A stretch of 64,000 nt of DNA from positions 186,001-250,000 of the forward strand of contig NZ_FNPL01000001.1 in assembly GCF_900107305.1 (NCBI RefSeq), in the 5' to 3' direction. This DNA comes from Thermoactinomyces sp. DSM 45892 (lineage in GTDB: Bacteria > Bacillota > Bacilli > Thermoactinomycetales > Thermoactinomycetaceae). A model generated the notes under the pieces. That model saw nothing but the letters and a program-made list of their open reading frames with translations. It was not told where the DNA came from and made no database searches. The translations under genes and the position numbers were made by a program. The number at the start of each line of letters is the position of its first letter. Position 1 is the first letter of the stretch. Shown piece after piece: positions 8,318 to 18,022 of the stretch.

Positions 8318-9385
8318 CTAGTTAGAGATATCCAACTTTTTCTTTGCGAAAAACCTCTTTACTATTTGTAACCCCTCGTACGCTAAATAAGCAGTGACGA
8401 ATACAACAGGAGTATACACCATTTGCCATGTGATGGACCTATCCAATCCATCCGTTCCTAATAAGAAGAAAAGATGAATGGTCAACTTAACAAAGAGCAT
8501 ATGGATCACGTAAATTCCCACAGACTTGCTACCGATCTTAGTTAAATAGGATCCTCGACCTAATAATGGCTTAGAAAGGGAAAATAAAAAGAGGGCAGGT
8601 ACAGCAATCATTGTAGATAGAAAGTATTCCTTCCAAACGGCCTCTAGATAGTAAGTACTAATATAGCATTCGACAATACTCGTGAGCGAAAAGAAGAAAA
8701 ACAAGCCCAAATATATCTTGGGATATTTCAGCCATCTTCCAATTCGTTCCATATTATATCCTATTACACTGCCTAATGTAGTATAGAACAAACCAAAGAA
8801 TAGAGCATCGCGTGTCTCGATAGATAAATCATAGATGACAGAGTACCCTTGCCCCAAAAAGCCAATCAAGTGTAGTGCCAGACTAATGGCCAACAAATAG
8901 GTGATATATCTTCTTTTCACGATAAATATGATTGAAATACAGACAATAAGTGCATTTAAATACCATAGGTGATTAATTCCGTAGTAAATGATATCCCATA
9001 CATCTTCGAATGTATGATCTGTAAAGATCTCCTTTCTCCAATAGGTCCCCTTCGCAAGATTAGTAGATATATTTAATATGATCCCCAGTAGTAGATAAAA
9101 TATTGTCCATGTAACAAGAAGTTTCCCAATCTTATACATGTATTTTTTATAATACTGTACTTGACCACTATATTTGAGATTCATCATTTTCTGGGAAAAA
9201 AGATATCCTGAGACTAAGAAGAAAAATGGAACAGCAAATCTAGAAAAGGCATCTAATGCAAGATCTAGGTACTTTCCTTTCATGCCTAATAGGTTATCCA
9301 CTTTTTGAAATGGGTTTGTGTGTATAACTACTACAGCAATGGTAGCAAAAAATTTTAATAAATCGATTGAGTAGTTCCGTTTCAT
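8318..9385 (-). CDS. Acyltransferase family 3 membrane protein
   Basis: A 355-residue protein with about ten membrane spans. It opens with MKRNYSIDLLKFFATIAVVVIH, where the histidine at the end of the first span is the conserved, probably catalytic residue of the Acyl_transf_3 (OafA/YrhL/WecH) family; LWYLNALI is also typical. Such enzymes O- or N-acetylate cell-surface sugars or polymers. I start at ATG 9385, which has AGAGGT five bases upstream; the GTG at 9409 lacks a site. It stands alone as a transcription unit, flanked by hairpins on both sides. The target is unknown. Confidence 0.8.
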   Translation of the reverse strand: MKRNYSIDLLKFFATIAVVVIHTNPFQKVDNLLGMKGKYLDLALDAFSRFAVPFFFLVSGYLFSQKMMNLKYSGQVQYYKKYMYKIGKLLVTWTIFYLLLGIILNISTNLAKGTYWRKEIFTDHTFEDVWDIIYYGINHLWYLNALIVCISIIFIVKRRYITYLLAISLALHLIGFLGQGYSVIYDLSIETRDALFFGLFYTTLGSVIGYNMERIGRWLKYPKIYLGLFFFFSLTSIVECYISTYYLEAVWKEYFLSTMIAVPALFLFSLSKPLLGRGSYLTKIGSKSVGIYVIHMLFVKLTIHLFFLLGTDGLDRSITWQMVYTPVVFVTAYLAYEGLQIVKRFFAKKKLDISN

Positions 9386-9418
9386 GTAGCACCTCTGATC
9401 AATATACACGTCTAATAT

Positions 9419-9460
9419 AGGCCGAGAAACCTACTAATTACTAGTAGCCCTCTCGGCCTT
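9419..9460. terminator. Inverted repeat downstream of polC
   Basis: AGGCCGAGA (9419-9427) pairs with TCTCGGCCT (9451-9459), and the loop holds a further CTACT/AGTAG pairing. It lies just past the polC stop. The T-tract is poor on either strand, so termination strength is uncertain. Confidence 0.5.
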
Positions 9461-9470
9461 CCTTCATTTT

Positions 9471-12400
9471 TTAAAACAACGTCAACTGATTGCTCTGTGG
9501 TAGTCCCTCCATACATCCCATCAACCTAAGCAAATCAATCGTAGTAGAACTTGCCTTGGTTCGCTGTTGGAAGTCGTCAATCGAGAGGAAATCTCCACTT
9601 CCACGAGCTTCCATAATCTTATAAGCAACGCTCTCCCCTAAACCCTCGAGTGATTTGAACGGTGGGATCAGGGTTTTATCACCCTCCATGACGAATTGGG
9701 TGGCATGGGAGCGATATATGTCAATCGGTTTAAATGTAAAGCCTCTTGCAAAGTATTCCTGTACGAGTTCGAGCGTAGTATATAGACTTTTTTCCTTCGC
9801 AGAGGCGGAAAAGCCCTTATCTTTAATCTCTTTCATCGTTTTCTCGACGTGAGTAGGTCCCTTTAAGATCACTTCACAGTCAAATCCGTCAATCATGCGA
9901 TAGAAGAAGGCGGCATAGTAGTGGATCGGCTGATACACTTTATACCATGCAATCCGTACAGCCATCGTCACATAGGCAACCGCGTGGGCACGAGGGAACA
10001 TGTACTTGATTTTTTTACATGAATCAATATACCACTCGGGCACTTTATTATTGCGCATAGCTTCTTCGAATTCGTGAGAAAGCCCCTTCCCTTTCCGTAC
10101 CTTCTCCATGATATCGAAGGAGAGCTTTGGCGGGAGACCTTGATACATCAAGTAGCTCATAATCTCGTCACGTGTACAAATCGTTTCGGAAAGCTTATGA
10201 CCCTTCTTGACTAACTCTTGCGCATTCCCAAGCCATACGTCTGTACCATGTGATAGACCCGAAATTCTCACTAATTCGGAAAACGTAGTAGGCCTTGTCT
10301 CTTCGAGCATCTGTCTTACAAAACCCGTACCAAACTCAGGGATTCCGGTTGTCCCGACCTTAATTCCGTTTACATCCTCAGATTTAATTCCCAACGCACT
10401 AAGTGAGTTAAAAATACTAAGCACTTTGGGATCATCAAGCGGTAAATGAAGCGGGTCGATCCCTGATGTATCTTGTAGCATTCGCAAGGTAGTAGGATCT
10501 TGGTGAGCTAGCAAGTCCAGTTTCAAAAGTCGCCCTTCAATCGCTTTATAGTTAAAGTGAGTGGTCTCTGTTTTCGCATTCATGTCGTCAGCCGGATATT
10601 GAACCGGCGTAAACTTTAAAACGTCGCTTCCTTGCGGGACAACCATCAATCCACCTGGATGCTGGCCCGTTGTCCGTTTGACATCAACGCATCCCTCTGC
10701 TAGACGTTGGATTTCGGCGAAACGAGGATTTTTGCCTTGTTGTTCCGCATATTTCTTCACATATCCAATCGCTGTTTTTTCTTTCACCGTCGCGATGGTT
10801 CCTGCACGGAAGATTGACTGCTTTCCTAACCATTCCTCGGTGTACTCATGAATTCGACCTTGATACTCACCTGAAAAATTCAAATCGATATCGGGCGTTT
10901 TATCTCCTTCAAAACCAAGGAACGTCTCAAACGGAATATCCTGTCCATCTTTATCTAGCTTCGTGCCGCACTTCGGGCAATCTTTTTCTGGTAGATCGAA
11001 GCCAGAGTCAACACTACCATCTAAGATAAACTCACTATACTGGCACGATGAACATACATAGTGTGGTTGGAGAGGGTTTACTTCGGTAATGTTACTCATC
11101 GTTGCGACAAAGGAAGACCCAACAGAACCACGAGAACCTACTAGGTATCCATCCTCATTTGACTTCATAACGAGACGGCGAGAGATGATATAAATAACCG
11201 CAAATCCGTTTCCAATGATACTTTTCAGTTCCTTTTCCAGTCTTGCCTCTACAATCTCAGGTAAGGGACTTCCATACTTCGCCTCTGCATTTTCGTAACA
11301 CGAGTTTCGCAACTCTTCCTCTGCTCCCTCTAACTTCGGCGCATGTAGATCATCTGGAAATGGCTTCAATTCTTCCATCATATCGGCAACGAGGTGTGTA
11401 TTGGTAATCACCACTTCTCTCGCTTTCTGGCTACCTAGATATGAAAACTCTTGTAACATCTCGTTCGTCGTACGTAGATGAGCTGGCGAAAGATCGTCTG
11501 TAAATCGACCTCCACTCTGATTCCGATACAGAATCGTCCGATGAATAGCCTCTTCGGGATTTAGATAATGGGCATTGGAAGTTGCTACCACAGGCTTCCC
11601 TAGCTTTTCTCCCAATTGAACAATCAGTCGATTAGCCGCTCTCAGTTGCTCTGGACTGGCAACGAAGCCTTTTTCCACCAAATGCATATTTACATCAATC
11701 GGTTGAATCTCTAGGTAATCATAAAAGCTTGCTATCTTCTCTGCATCTTCAGGACTTTTATTGAGAGCCGCATCAAATAACTCGCCTTTCTCACAACCTG
11801 AACCGATCACTAATCCCTCCCGAAACTCTTCTAATTTACTACGTGGAATTCGGGGTACTCGGTAGAAATATTCTGTATGAGCAATCGAAACAAGTTTATA
11901 TAAATGATAGAGCCCTGTTTCGTTCTTAGCAAAAAGGATAACATGGTAAGGCCTTGAGCGCTTCACATCAATAAAGTCTACATTTTGATTTAAATCTTCC
12001 AGTGTAAATAATTTTCGCTTCTCTGCTTCCTGTGCCATTTTCCAAAACACATACCCAGTCGCTTCCGCATCGTAAATCGCACGGTGATGCTGCTCAAGAT
12101 GGACATCCAGATGCTTAGATAAGTTATTTAGACGGTGATTCTTTAATGATGGATACAAAAAACGCCCTAATTCTAGAGTGTCTATAACAGGATTCATCAC
12201 TTGGGGACCATGTATTCGATTGACAGCTTGTTGTAAAAAGCCCATATCAAACCGGGCATTATGAGCAACGAGCACACTATCGCCGATAAAATCAAGAAAC
12301 CTAGCTACTACCTCATCCACTTCTGGTGCATCAACCAGCATACTATCGGTAATATGAGTCAGCTCAATGATTTTCGGGGCTAATGGACGATGTGGATTGG

Positions 12401-13754
12401 CAAACTCAGAAAATGTATCGATCACTTTGCCATTGTGAATTTTAACCGCTGCTAGCTCGATAATCACATCATGTATAGCTGAAAGCCCTGTCGTCTCCAC
12501 ATCAAACACCACATACGTCTCATCTACTAGATTTGTAGGACGTGGATTCATCGTTACCGGCACTGCATCATCCACGATATTGGCTTCCATTCCAAATAGT
12601 AGCTTGATACCTGCATCTTTAGCCGCTTCATAAGCCTTCGGGAAGCCTTGAACACCACCATGATCCGTAATCGCTACCGCTTTATGCCCCCACTTTGCTA
12701 CCTTTTTTACGAAATCGCTCGGTGCAAGTAATCCGTCCATAGGAGACATAGATGTATGTAAATGTAACTCGATTCGTTTCTCCTCTGCATCATCTTTTCG
12801 TACAGGGGAGGAAATTTCTTGCAGATCGTTTACCATAAAACAGAGTTCTCGGGAAAATGTATCAAACTGTACATCACCACGAATTTTAACCCAGTCGCCA
12901 TTTCGAATCTGTTGAAACACCTGTGCTTGCTCCTTATCTCGAGCAAAACACTTACAAGAAATCGAATCTGTATAATCCGTGATATTAAAAGTTAAGAGTT
13001 TACGTCCACTTTTTAATTCGCGAATCTCTGCCTTAAAAATCTTGCCTTGTACCGTTACTCGTCGATCTTCTTCTTGAATGGTTTGAATCTGGACCGACTC
13101 ATTCCCAATGTGCACTCCAAGCTTTTTCGCCACTTCTATAGTAGGCGCTGCTACATCGGCTAGTGTCGCGGCCCTTTCTCGCTCTGCTTCCCTCACTTGT
13201 TCGATGAGCATCTGCTCTTCCTCTGACCGCTTTTGCAATAACTCTGTGCGGTAATCCGCTTGATTTTGCTCGCTCATCAACCGAACCTTCATCTGACTCC
13301 CTGTGTACTCTAGGTAGTAACGAGCCACATGATCAGCAATCTGCAACTTCTCCGCCATCGCTTGGACAGCCGGATTCGGCAGTTGGATACAAATCTCATT
13401 CTCCTGAAGCACCCACTCCGCCTTCCCTAGCCAAGCCGCCGCAGAACGGGTATGATTTTCATTAATTTGCTTTTGAATAAAGGTTTTCGCTTGTTGCAAA
13501 GCAACCTGATGGTCGATTGATTGATATTGATAATGAACTTGAACCGTCCATTCCTTATAGTGGTTCATCAATGATTGAGCAAATTGATGGGTAAGCTCAA
13601 TCGGAATCAGCTTAGGAAACTCCATAAACAAATCCCAAGTATTTTGCCGCTCACTCACTTCTACTCGTAATATTCGTCCATTTTTATAGTAGTTGGTATA
13701 CCATTCTCTTGGTAATTTCGCTTCCTTAAAAAGGTTGATCATCGGATCATACAT
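9471..13754 (-). CDS. polC: DNA polymerase III alpha subunit, Gram-positive type PolC
   Basis: Replicative DNA polymerase with built-in proofreading. The 1427-residue product has the full PolC architecture: N-terminal and OB-fold region (to about 320), PHP domain beginning at IELHLHTSMSPMDG (about 328), a DEDD 3'-5' exonuclease inserted in it (VVFDVETTG near 416), a CxxC...CxxC zinc motif near 903-923, and polymerase motif PDIDLNFSG near 955 with the catalytic aspartates, followed by the helix-hairpin-helix region. Length matches B. subtilis PolC (1437). ATG 13754 follows a GGGAGTAGG site. In B. subtilis polC lies beside proS; here it sits downstream of spoIIIA with two small genes between. 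Confidence 0.97.
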   Translation of the reverse strand: MYDPMINLFKEAKLPREWYTNYYKNGRILRVEVSERQNTWDLFMEFPKLIPIELTHQFAQSLMNHYKEWTVQVHYQYQSIDHQVALQQAKTFIQKQINENHTRSAAAWLGKAEWVLQENEICIQLPNPAVQAMAEKLQIADHVARYYLEYTGSQMKVRLMSEQNQADYRTELLQKRSEEEQMLIEQVREAERERAATLADVAAPTIEVAKKLGVHIGNESVQIQTIQEEDRRVTVQGKIFKAEIRELKSGRKLLTFNITDYTDSISCKCFARDKEQAQVFQQIRNGDWVKIRGDVQFDTFSRELCFMVNDLQEISSPVRKDDAEEKRIELHLHTSMSPMDGLLAPSDFVKKVAKWGHKAVAITDHGGVQGFPKAYEAAKDAGIKLLFGMEANIVDDAVPVTMNPRPTNLVDETYVVFDVETTGLSAIHDVIIELAAVKIHNGKVIDTFSEFANPHRPLAPKIIELTHITDSMLVDAPEVDEVVARFLDFIGDSVLVAHNARFDMGFLQQAVNRIHGPQVMNPVIDTLELGRFLYPSLKNHRLNNLSKHLDVHLEQHHRAIYDAEATGYVFWKMAQEAEKRKLFTLEDLNQNVDFIDVKRSRPYHVILFAKNETGLYHLYKLVSIAHTEYFYRVPRIPRSKLEEFREGLVIGSGCEKGELFDAALNKSPEDAEKIASFYDYLEIQPIDVNMHLVEKGFVASPEQLRAANRLIVQLGEKLGKPVVATSNAHYLNPEEAIHRTILYRNQSGGRFTDDLSPAHLRTTNEMLQEFSYLGSQKAREVVITNTHLVADMMEELKPFPDDLHAPKLEGAEEELRNSCYENAEAKYGSPLPEIVEARLEKELKSIIGNGFAVIYIISRRLVMKSNEDGYLVGSRGSVGSSFVATMSNITEVNPLQPHYVCSSCQYSEFILDGSVDSGFDLPEKDCPKCGTKLDKDGQDIPFETFLGFEGDKTPDIDLNFSGEYQGRIHEYTEEWLGKQSIFRAGTIATVKEKTAIGYVKKYAEQQGKNPRFAEIQRLAEGCVDVKRTTGQHPGGLMVVPQGSDVLKFTPVQYPADDMNAKTETTHFNYKAIEGRLLKLDLLAHQDPTTLRMLQDTSGIDPLHLPLDDPKVLSIFNSLSALGIKSEDVNGIKVGTTGIPEFGTGFVRQMLEETRPTTFSELVRISGLSHGTDVWLGNAQELVKKGHKLSETICTRDEIMSYLMYQGLPPKLSFDIMEKVRKGKGLSHEFEEAMRNNKVPEWYIDSCKKIKYMFPRAHAVAYVTMAVRIAWYKVYQPIHYYAAFFYRMIDGFDCEVILKGPTHVEKTMKEIKDKGFSASAKEKSLYTTLELVQEYFARGFTFKPIDIYRSHATQFVMEGDKTLIPPFKSLEGLGESVAYKIMEARGSGDFLSIDDFQQRTKASSTTIDLLRLMGCMEGLPQSNQLTLF

Positions 13755-13850
13755 GATTTTAACCTACTCCCTATCTCTGTAATCAACCGTTATACAATGA
13801 CTTTCATTCTATCAAATAATGCTAGATTCATCTAGAAATACGGGCGAAAA

Positions 13851-13876
13851 ATAAAAACTCCTTCTAGGGAGGAGTT
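13851..13876 (-). terminator. Terminator after the two small genes
   Basis: AACTCCT (13856-13862) pairs with AGGAGTT (13870-13876) around a 7-base loop; on the minus strand the stem is followed by TTTTTATTTTT. It separates the small-gene pair from polC. Confidence 0.75.
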
Positions 13877-13948
13877 CAAGTTTAGAATCTGTTAGGTTGT
13901 AGGAAGCCCTAACCTTTATCCATACTGAAACCAATCTTTTACATAGTA

Positions 13949-14158
13949 CTACACTAGAGCACGGACATAAGAAGGTACGTGATAAGGAATGCTTGCTTCT
14001 GTAAATGGATTTATATACGTACCATCATATATTTCGATTACAAATACATTGGGATTCGTAGTCAGTATCTTTCCTTCCACTACCTCATTCAAAAAATAAA
14101 CCTCCACGTTTTCCCCCACGTGTGCTTGTAACAAATTCCGTAAATTCAATACAGTCAT
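13949..14158 (-). CDS. Small beta-rich protein of unknown function, 69 aa (paralogue pair, second)
   Basis: A 69-residue soluble protein starting MTVLNLRNLLQAHVGENVEV. The pattern of short strands, with a glycine after the first polar turn, suggests a small beta-barrel of LSm or DUF2642 style, as found in some spore-coat-associated small proteins; this is a fold-level impression only. It starts two bases after the stop of the related gene upstream, so the two are probably translated together. No cysteine, signal peptide or membrane span. Confidence 0.55.
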   Translation of the reverse strand: MTVLNLRNLLQAHVGENVEVYFLNEVVEGKILTTNPNVFVIEIYDGTYINPFTEASIPYHVPSYVRALV

Positions 14159-14160
14159 CC

Positions 14161-14361
14161 CTAGGCAAGAATCGCACGAATGCTCACAATTGGAATCATG
14201 ACTAAATACCCATTACTTTCTTCCAACTGAATCCCATCCGATCCTACTATTTGTAGTTCGCCTGTGACAACCCCTGAATCCGTCATAATGTTTACTGTTC
14301 GGTGCAAACATTCGCATGGATCAAGCAAAATACCGTCAAAAATATTTTCTAGGGAACTCAC
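14161..14361 (-). CDS. Small beta-rich protein of unknown function, 66 aa (paralogue pair, first)
   Basis: A 66-residue protein from GTG 14361, with AAAGGGA nine bases upstream. It has the same size and strand pattern as its downstream partner (RTVNIMTDSGVVTGEL then GYLVMIPI), again like small LSm/DUF2642-type barrels. Two cysteines lie near the N-terminus (DPCECLHR). The position straight after the spoIIIA operon suggests, but does not show, a link to sporulation. Confidence 0.55.
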   Translation of the reverse strand: MSSLENIFDGILLDPCECLHRTVNIMTDSGVVTGELQIVGSDGIQLEESNGYLVMIPIVSIRAILA

Positions 14362-14430
14362 TCAATCACATCCCTTTCTTCCAATCTACCAACTATTGTA
14401 TGAATTTGTTGGTGATTCGGAACGAACATT

Positions 14431-14477
14431 CACCTAAAAAATGCGAGGATAGTGGGGTGAACAGTTCCATTATCCTC
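14431..14477 (-). terminator. Terminator of the spoIIIA operon
   Basis: GAGGATA (14445-14451) pairs with TATCCTC (14471-14477); on the minus strand the stem is followed by GCATTTTTTAGG. It lies about 55 bases past the spoIIIAH stop and ends the eight-gene operon. Confidence 0.65.
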
Positions 14478-14533
14478 CACTGGATCGGTTATGAGATCGT
14501 GATCGAATCCGAATCCCCAAATCCTATCCCGTC

Positions 14534-15112
14534 TCACGAATGGGAACTAACCGTGACTTGCAAACCTTCAACATTGCTATTCTGCTTCACTAAATCCATC
14601 ACCTTTACCACTTGACTCGGAGTCAATTTCGCTGTTTTCACGATCACATCTACATGATCCTCATTCGTCACAACAACCGCATCTGCAAATTTTAGCTCTT
14701 TACAGATAAGGTCTTCTAACACACCCTCTTGCTTCTCCGTTTTGTTTAATTGCTCAACCTTTTTACTAGCAGACTCTAGTTGATTTTTGGTCGCTTTGGG
14801 GTCCATCATCATTTTGTAGTTTTCCTCTAGTAATTGCTGGCGGAGATATTCCCTGTTTAATTGATGTCCGACGAAATAATCAGACCCTTTTTGCTGCTTA
14901 GCATCCTTGGTATCCGTTTTCGCTGTTGCTGAGGCTGGTTTGTTTGCCGCCTTAATATCTACTGCAATTTCACTTTTATTTAAAATTTCTTCCGCCTTTT
15001 TTGCCATCTGACCTGCAGGTTCCACTGGACCCGAAACGATATAGTAAGCAGATAAAACAACCATAAGTGATAACATCGTCACCAACCAAATCGTCTGTTT
15101 GTTCATGTTCAT
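14534..15112 (-). CDS. spoIIIAH: Stage III sporulation protein AH
   Basis: Mother-cell membrane protein that binds forespore SpoIIQ across the intermembrane space and helps build the feeding-tube channel. The 192-residue product has one N-terminal span (TIWLVTMLSLMVVLSAYYIV), a lysine/alanine-rich linker, and a C-terminal ring-building domain (FADAVVVTNEDHVDVIVK...). AAAGGAGG precedes the ATG. It is the last gene of spoIIIA, 15 bases after spoIIIAG. Confidence 0.93.
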   Translation of the reverse strand: MNMNKQTIWLVTMLSLMVVLSAYYIVSGPVEPAGQMAKKAEEILNKSEIAVDIKAANKPASATAKTDTKDAKQQKGSDYFVGHQLNREYLRQQLLEENYKMMMDPKATKNQLESASKKVEQLNKTEKQEGVLEDLICKELKFADAVVVTNEDHVDVIVKTAKLTPSQVVKVMDLVKQNSNVEGLQVTVSSHS

Positions 15113-15127
15113 ATGAAATTCCTCCTT

Positions 15128-15760
15128 TTATCCTTTGGACAATACTTCAATTCGGTGAATCGGGAGATCTAGGACCCGTTGAATCGCTTGTAGTACAATC
15201 GCCTTCACTTGTAGGTCTTCTACTCCACGTGCTACTACTAAAACCCCACGAACTCTTGGTTTTAATCGTTTGACAACAAGGGGCTTTTCTCCACTTCCAT
15301 CACGGTACATGGCAGTTTTATTATTTGTGTTATTTTGTTGAGTCGATCTTGTTCCACCTTTGGGATCCGTTTCGGTTGTCGTTTGTACGTTTTGTTGTGT
15401 CTCATTTTGAATGACTTCTTCTTCGGTAGAATCTAGATTAACCACAACATCCACATCACTAACCCCTACCACTTTGCTAAGGATATTGGCTAGTTCCTGT
15501 TCATACTCAGCCTCGTACTTCTGCATAATCGTACCTTCAGACATCTTTGCCTGAGCGGGTTGAGCAGAATTCTTCGATGTGAGTAGACCCCTTTCATTTC
15601 CAGGAGGCATCGCATCTTCCTCCGGTTGAAAAAACGAGGAGACGAGCATGGCTCCGATTCCAAAGAAAACGAGTAGGAGAAAGAGAAAAAATCGCTTACG
15701 CTTCTGGTTGTTTCCTCCACCCACTTTATCGCCCATTTTTTCAAATAACTTATCAAACAT
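15128..15760 (-). CDS. spoIIIAG: Stage III sporulation protein AG
   Basis: Ring-forming component of the SpoIIIA-SpoIIQ channel. The 210-residue product has a basic N-terminus, one membrane span at about residues 23-43, and a periplasm-like domain with GVSDVDVVVNLDSTEEEV and the closing RVRGVLVVARGVEDLQVK...IHRIEVL typical of SpoIIIAG. Between these lies a long Q/N/T-rich insertion that in the family forms the beta-triangle. A good GGAGGAGG-type site precedes ATG 15760. Confidence 0.93.
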   Translation of the reverse strand: MFDKLFEKMGDKVGGGNNQKRKRFFLFLLLVFFGIGAMLVSSFFQPEEDAMPPGNERGLLTSKNSAQPAQAKMSEGTIMQKYEAEYEQELANILSKVVGVSDVDVVVNLDSTEEEVIQNETQQNVQTTTETDPKGGTRSTQQNNTNNKTAMYRDGSGEKPLVVKRLKPRVRGVLVVARGVEDLQVKAIVLQAIQRVLDLPIHRIEVLSKG

Positions 15761-15775
15761 TGATTTCCCCTCCTC

Positions 15776-16405
15776 CTACTCTAATTGGACCTCCACTTGC
15801 TCCGCAGTCAGATTCCACGTTTGCTGGATAAAGCTTTGAATCTTTTTACCAGTCTCGTTTGAAGTAGATTCCGTAGGTGTGGGCTCATTTGATGGAAGAA
15901 TGGATACTTCTTGAACCGGCTTTACCTGTTTCGCAGAGGCATCTATCGCTTTCTCTCTCACAACAAGATGGATCTTCTCAATATGAGGGTTTTCTGTTGT
16001 GAATTGAGCCACTACATCAGCCGACACCACCTCCATAGCAAATCGATCCGGTATATTTTTCTTCATCCACGTCTCCATAGACTGTTTCGTTTTCTGCTGA
16101 ATTACTTGATCTTGTTGCTTTTTTAGCTGATTTGTTTGCTCGTTTATATCTGCAAGCGACTTCATCTCAGGGACTGCCACTACTGCCTTGTTCGCATCAA
16201 AGAAAGCAAGCTCGGTCAGATTCAAGTTTTCACTTAGTAATTTGAATATGGGAGATAAGATCGCCATCAAGATGAGGAGGCCCATTACCAATTTGACGTA
16301 CTTCTCCATCGCATTACTAGGTAACAACATGTCTAAAAACGTAGCTACAAGCACTAGCAAAATAATTTGTTTGAGCCAATCACCCATCCATTCGATGTGT
16401 CTCAC
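15776..16405 (-). CDS. spoIIIAF: Stage III sporulation protein AF
   Basis: Predicted SpoIIIAF, 209 residues, with two N-terminal membrane segments ending in the family signature LDMLLPSNAMEKYVKLVMGL and SPIF, followed by a coiled, then compact C-terminal domain. It begins at GTG 16405, overlapping the end region of spoIIIAE; an internal ATG at 16387 is an alternative. It belongs to the channel complex in the mother-cell membrane. Confidence 0.92.
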   Translation of the reverse strand: MRHIEWMGDWLKQIILLVLVATFLDMLLPSNAMEKYVKLVMGLLILMAILSPIFKLLSENLNLTELAFFDANKAVVAVPEMKSLADINEQTNQLKKQQDQVIQQKTKQSMETWMKKNIPDRFAMEVVSADVVAQFTTENPHIEKIHLVVREKAIDASAKQVKPVQEVSILPSNEPTPTESTSNETGKKIQSFIQQTWNLTAEQVEVQLE

Positions 16406-16406
16406 C

Positions 16407-17603
16407 TCATCTCATCATCAGTGATATATTCCCAGATGTAATCACAATCGTAATTGCAAGGAAAAACATAAGCCCTACAGCAGCCAATGCGGCAAAGACG
16501 AAAATCAAGGTTTTCCCTATCGCTGACAAACTTTCAATCACCGGACTATTTCCCAAAGGCTGCATAATCGCCGCCGAAAAGTTATAGATAAAAGCCAGTG
16601 TAAGAATTTTCAGTGCAGGGAACGCACAGATCATGAGCAAAATCACAACCCCAGCTAAGCCAATCGTGTTCTTCATCAATAAGGAAGCTCCCGCAACCGT
16701 ATCTGCCGCTTCTGAAATGGTTCTCCCTACAACCGGGACAAAATTTCCTGTTATATACTTGGCTGTACGGATCGTCACTCCATCTGCTACGGCTGTGGTA
16801 GCCCCTTGGATCGAGATGACACCTAAGAAAATCGTTAACAATCCTCCTAGTACCGTAATCGCAACTTTTCTCAGTAAGCCCGCTAGTTGATTTACCTTAT
16901 ATTTGCTTGAAATCGTACTAACAACAGCCAAAATCGTTGAGAAAAAGAGAAGCGGAAACACAAATGTATAAATGATCGTGCCAATTACATGAATCATAAA
17001 GATGATTAAGGGATGAAATAAGGTAACGGACGTCAAATTCCCCATCGATCCAAGCAGGGTTAAGAGGAGCGGCACAAGCGCAAACATAAAATGAATCATT
17101 TTCTCAATGGCACTCTTAGCGGCTTCGATGGCAACTGAGAAACTATCTACAGCTAGGACGACGATGACCAAGAACACAATGGCATACGCCACTTTGCTCA
17201 CCTGATTATTTTCAAAAGCATTTTGCATCGTTTGGAGCAACATACTAAAAACGGTCAGAACCACGATAGCACCAAGTAATTTGCCATTGTACATCACTTC
17301 ATGGAAGAAAAACTTAGCAAAAGCCGTAAAGAATGCTTTAAAGCTAATCTCTTTTTCTTGAAATAAGAGATCAAAAAAACCTGGCACCTTCCCCTCAAAA
17401 TACCTTCCATACTCCGTTTGAAGTTGATTCCAAAACGACTCTACCTCTTGCGTCTGGAGTTGATCCAGTTGGGAGCGAACCACTTCTTTGGTTAAGTTAG
17501 CAGGGGTGGGAGTGGGTTCTTCCCCGTTCGCTAATGCAGAACTTGGATTCAAGTTGACGATGAGGAGAAAGAGAGCAAGAATCATCCATCCAACTCTCTG
17601 CAT
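16407..17603 (-). CDS. spoIIIAE: Stage III sporulation protein AE
   Basis: Large multi-spanning permease-like subunit of the SpoIIIA channel. The 398-residue product starts at ATG 17603, with AAAGGAGG seven bases upstream; the frame is open further upstream but would bury that site. A signal peptide ends near ALA-NG (about residue 25), followed by a soluble segment and six or seven spans, the usual arrangement. Length matches B. subtilis (399). Confidence 0.93.
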   Translation of the reverse strand: MQRVGWMILALFLLIVNLNPSSALANGEEPTPTPANLTKEVVRSQLDQLQTQEVESFWNQLQTEYGRYFEGKVPGFFDLLFQEKEISFKAFFTAFAKFFFHEVMYNGKLLGAIVVLTVFSMLLQTMQNAFENNQVSKVAYAIVFLVIVVLAVDSFSVAIEAAKSAIEKMIHFMFALVPLLLTLLGSMGNLTSVTLFHPLIIFMIHVIGTIIYTFVFPLLFFSTILAVVSTISSKYKVNQLAGLLRKVAITVLGGLLTIFLGVISIQGATTAVADGVTIRTAKYITGNFVPVVGRTISEAADTVAGASLLMKNTIGLAGVVILLMICAFPALKILTLAFIYNFSAAIMQPLGNSPVIESLSAIGKTLIFVFAALAAVGLMFFLAITIVITSGNISLMMR

Positions 17604-17616
17604 AAGCGAACCTCCT

Positions 17617-18006
17617 TTACGTGGGTAAAATCGAAACAATGGTCTCAATAATGACGGTAATAATCGGAATCGCCATCACCATAATTAATACCTTTCCAGC
17701 TAGCTCAATCTTAGAAGCAATAGAACCTTGTCCAGCATCTCTGGTAACTTGAGCCCCAAACTCAGCAATATACGCAATCCCAATAATTTTTAAGATCGTT
17801 TCTAGGAATAGATTGTTCACATGAGCTTGAGTAGCTAAATTCTCCAGAATGCGGATTACATCGGCAATCTTCCCAGCTAGAGCGAGAAAGATCATAATTC
17901 CCACAAACGTAGCTAACAAGAAAGCAAAGATTGGCTTTTGTTCTTTGACGACTAAGATGAGGATCGTAGTGATTAAACCTAACCCCACCACTTGCAAGAT
18001 TTCCAA
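17617..18006 (-). CDS. spoIIIAD: Stage III sporulation protein AD
   Basis: A 129-residue membrane protein with four hydrophobic segments, starting MEILQVVGLGLITTILILVV, a close match to the SpoIIIAC/AD family. The start is TTG 18006 with GGAGG eight bases upstream. It follows spoIIIAC after 16 bases. Confidence 0.93.
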   Translation of the reverse strand: MEILQVVGLGLITTILILVVKEQKPIFAFLLATFVGIMIFLALAGKIADVIRILENLATQAHVNNLFLETILKIIGIAYIAEFGAQVTRDAGQGSIASKIELAGKVLIMVMAIPIITVIIETIVSILPT

Positions 18007-18022
18007 GTGGATCGCCTCCGTT

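Noticed and set aside
13822-13835. Perfect 14-base palindrome CTAGATTCATCTAG upstream of polC
   Set aside because: A single short palindrome in AT-rich DNA with no known matching regulator; could be chance.
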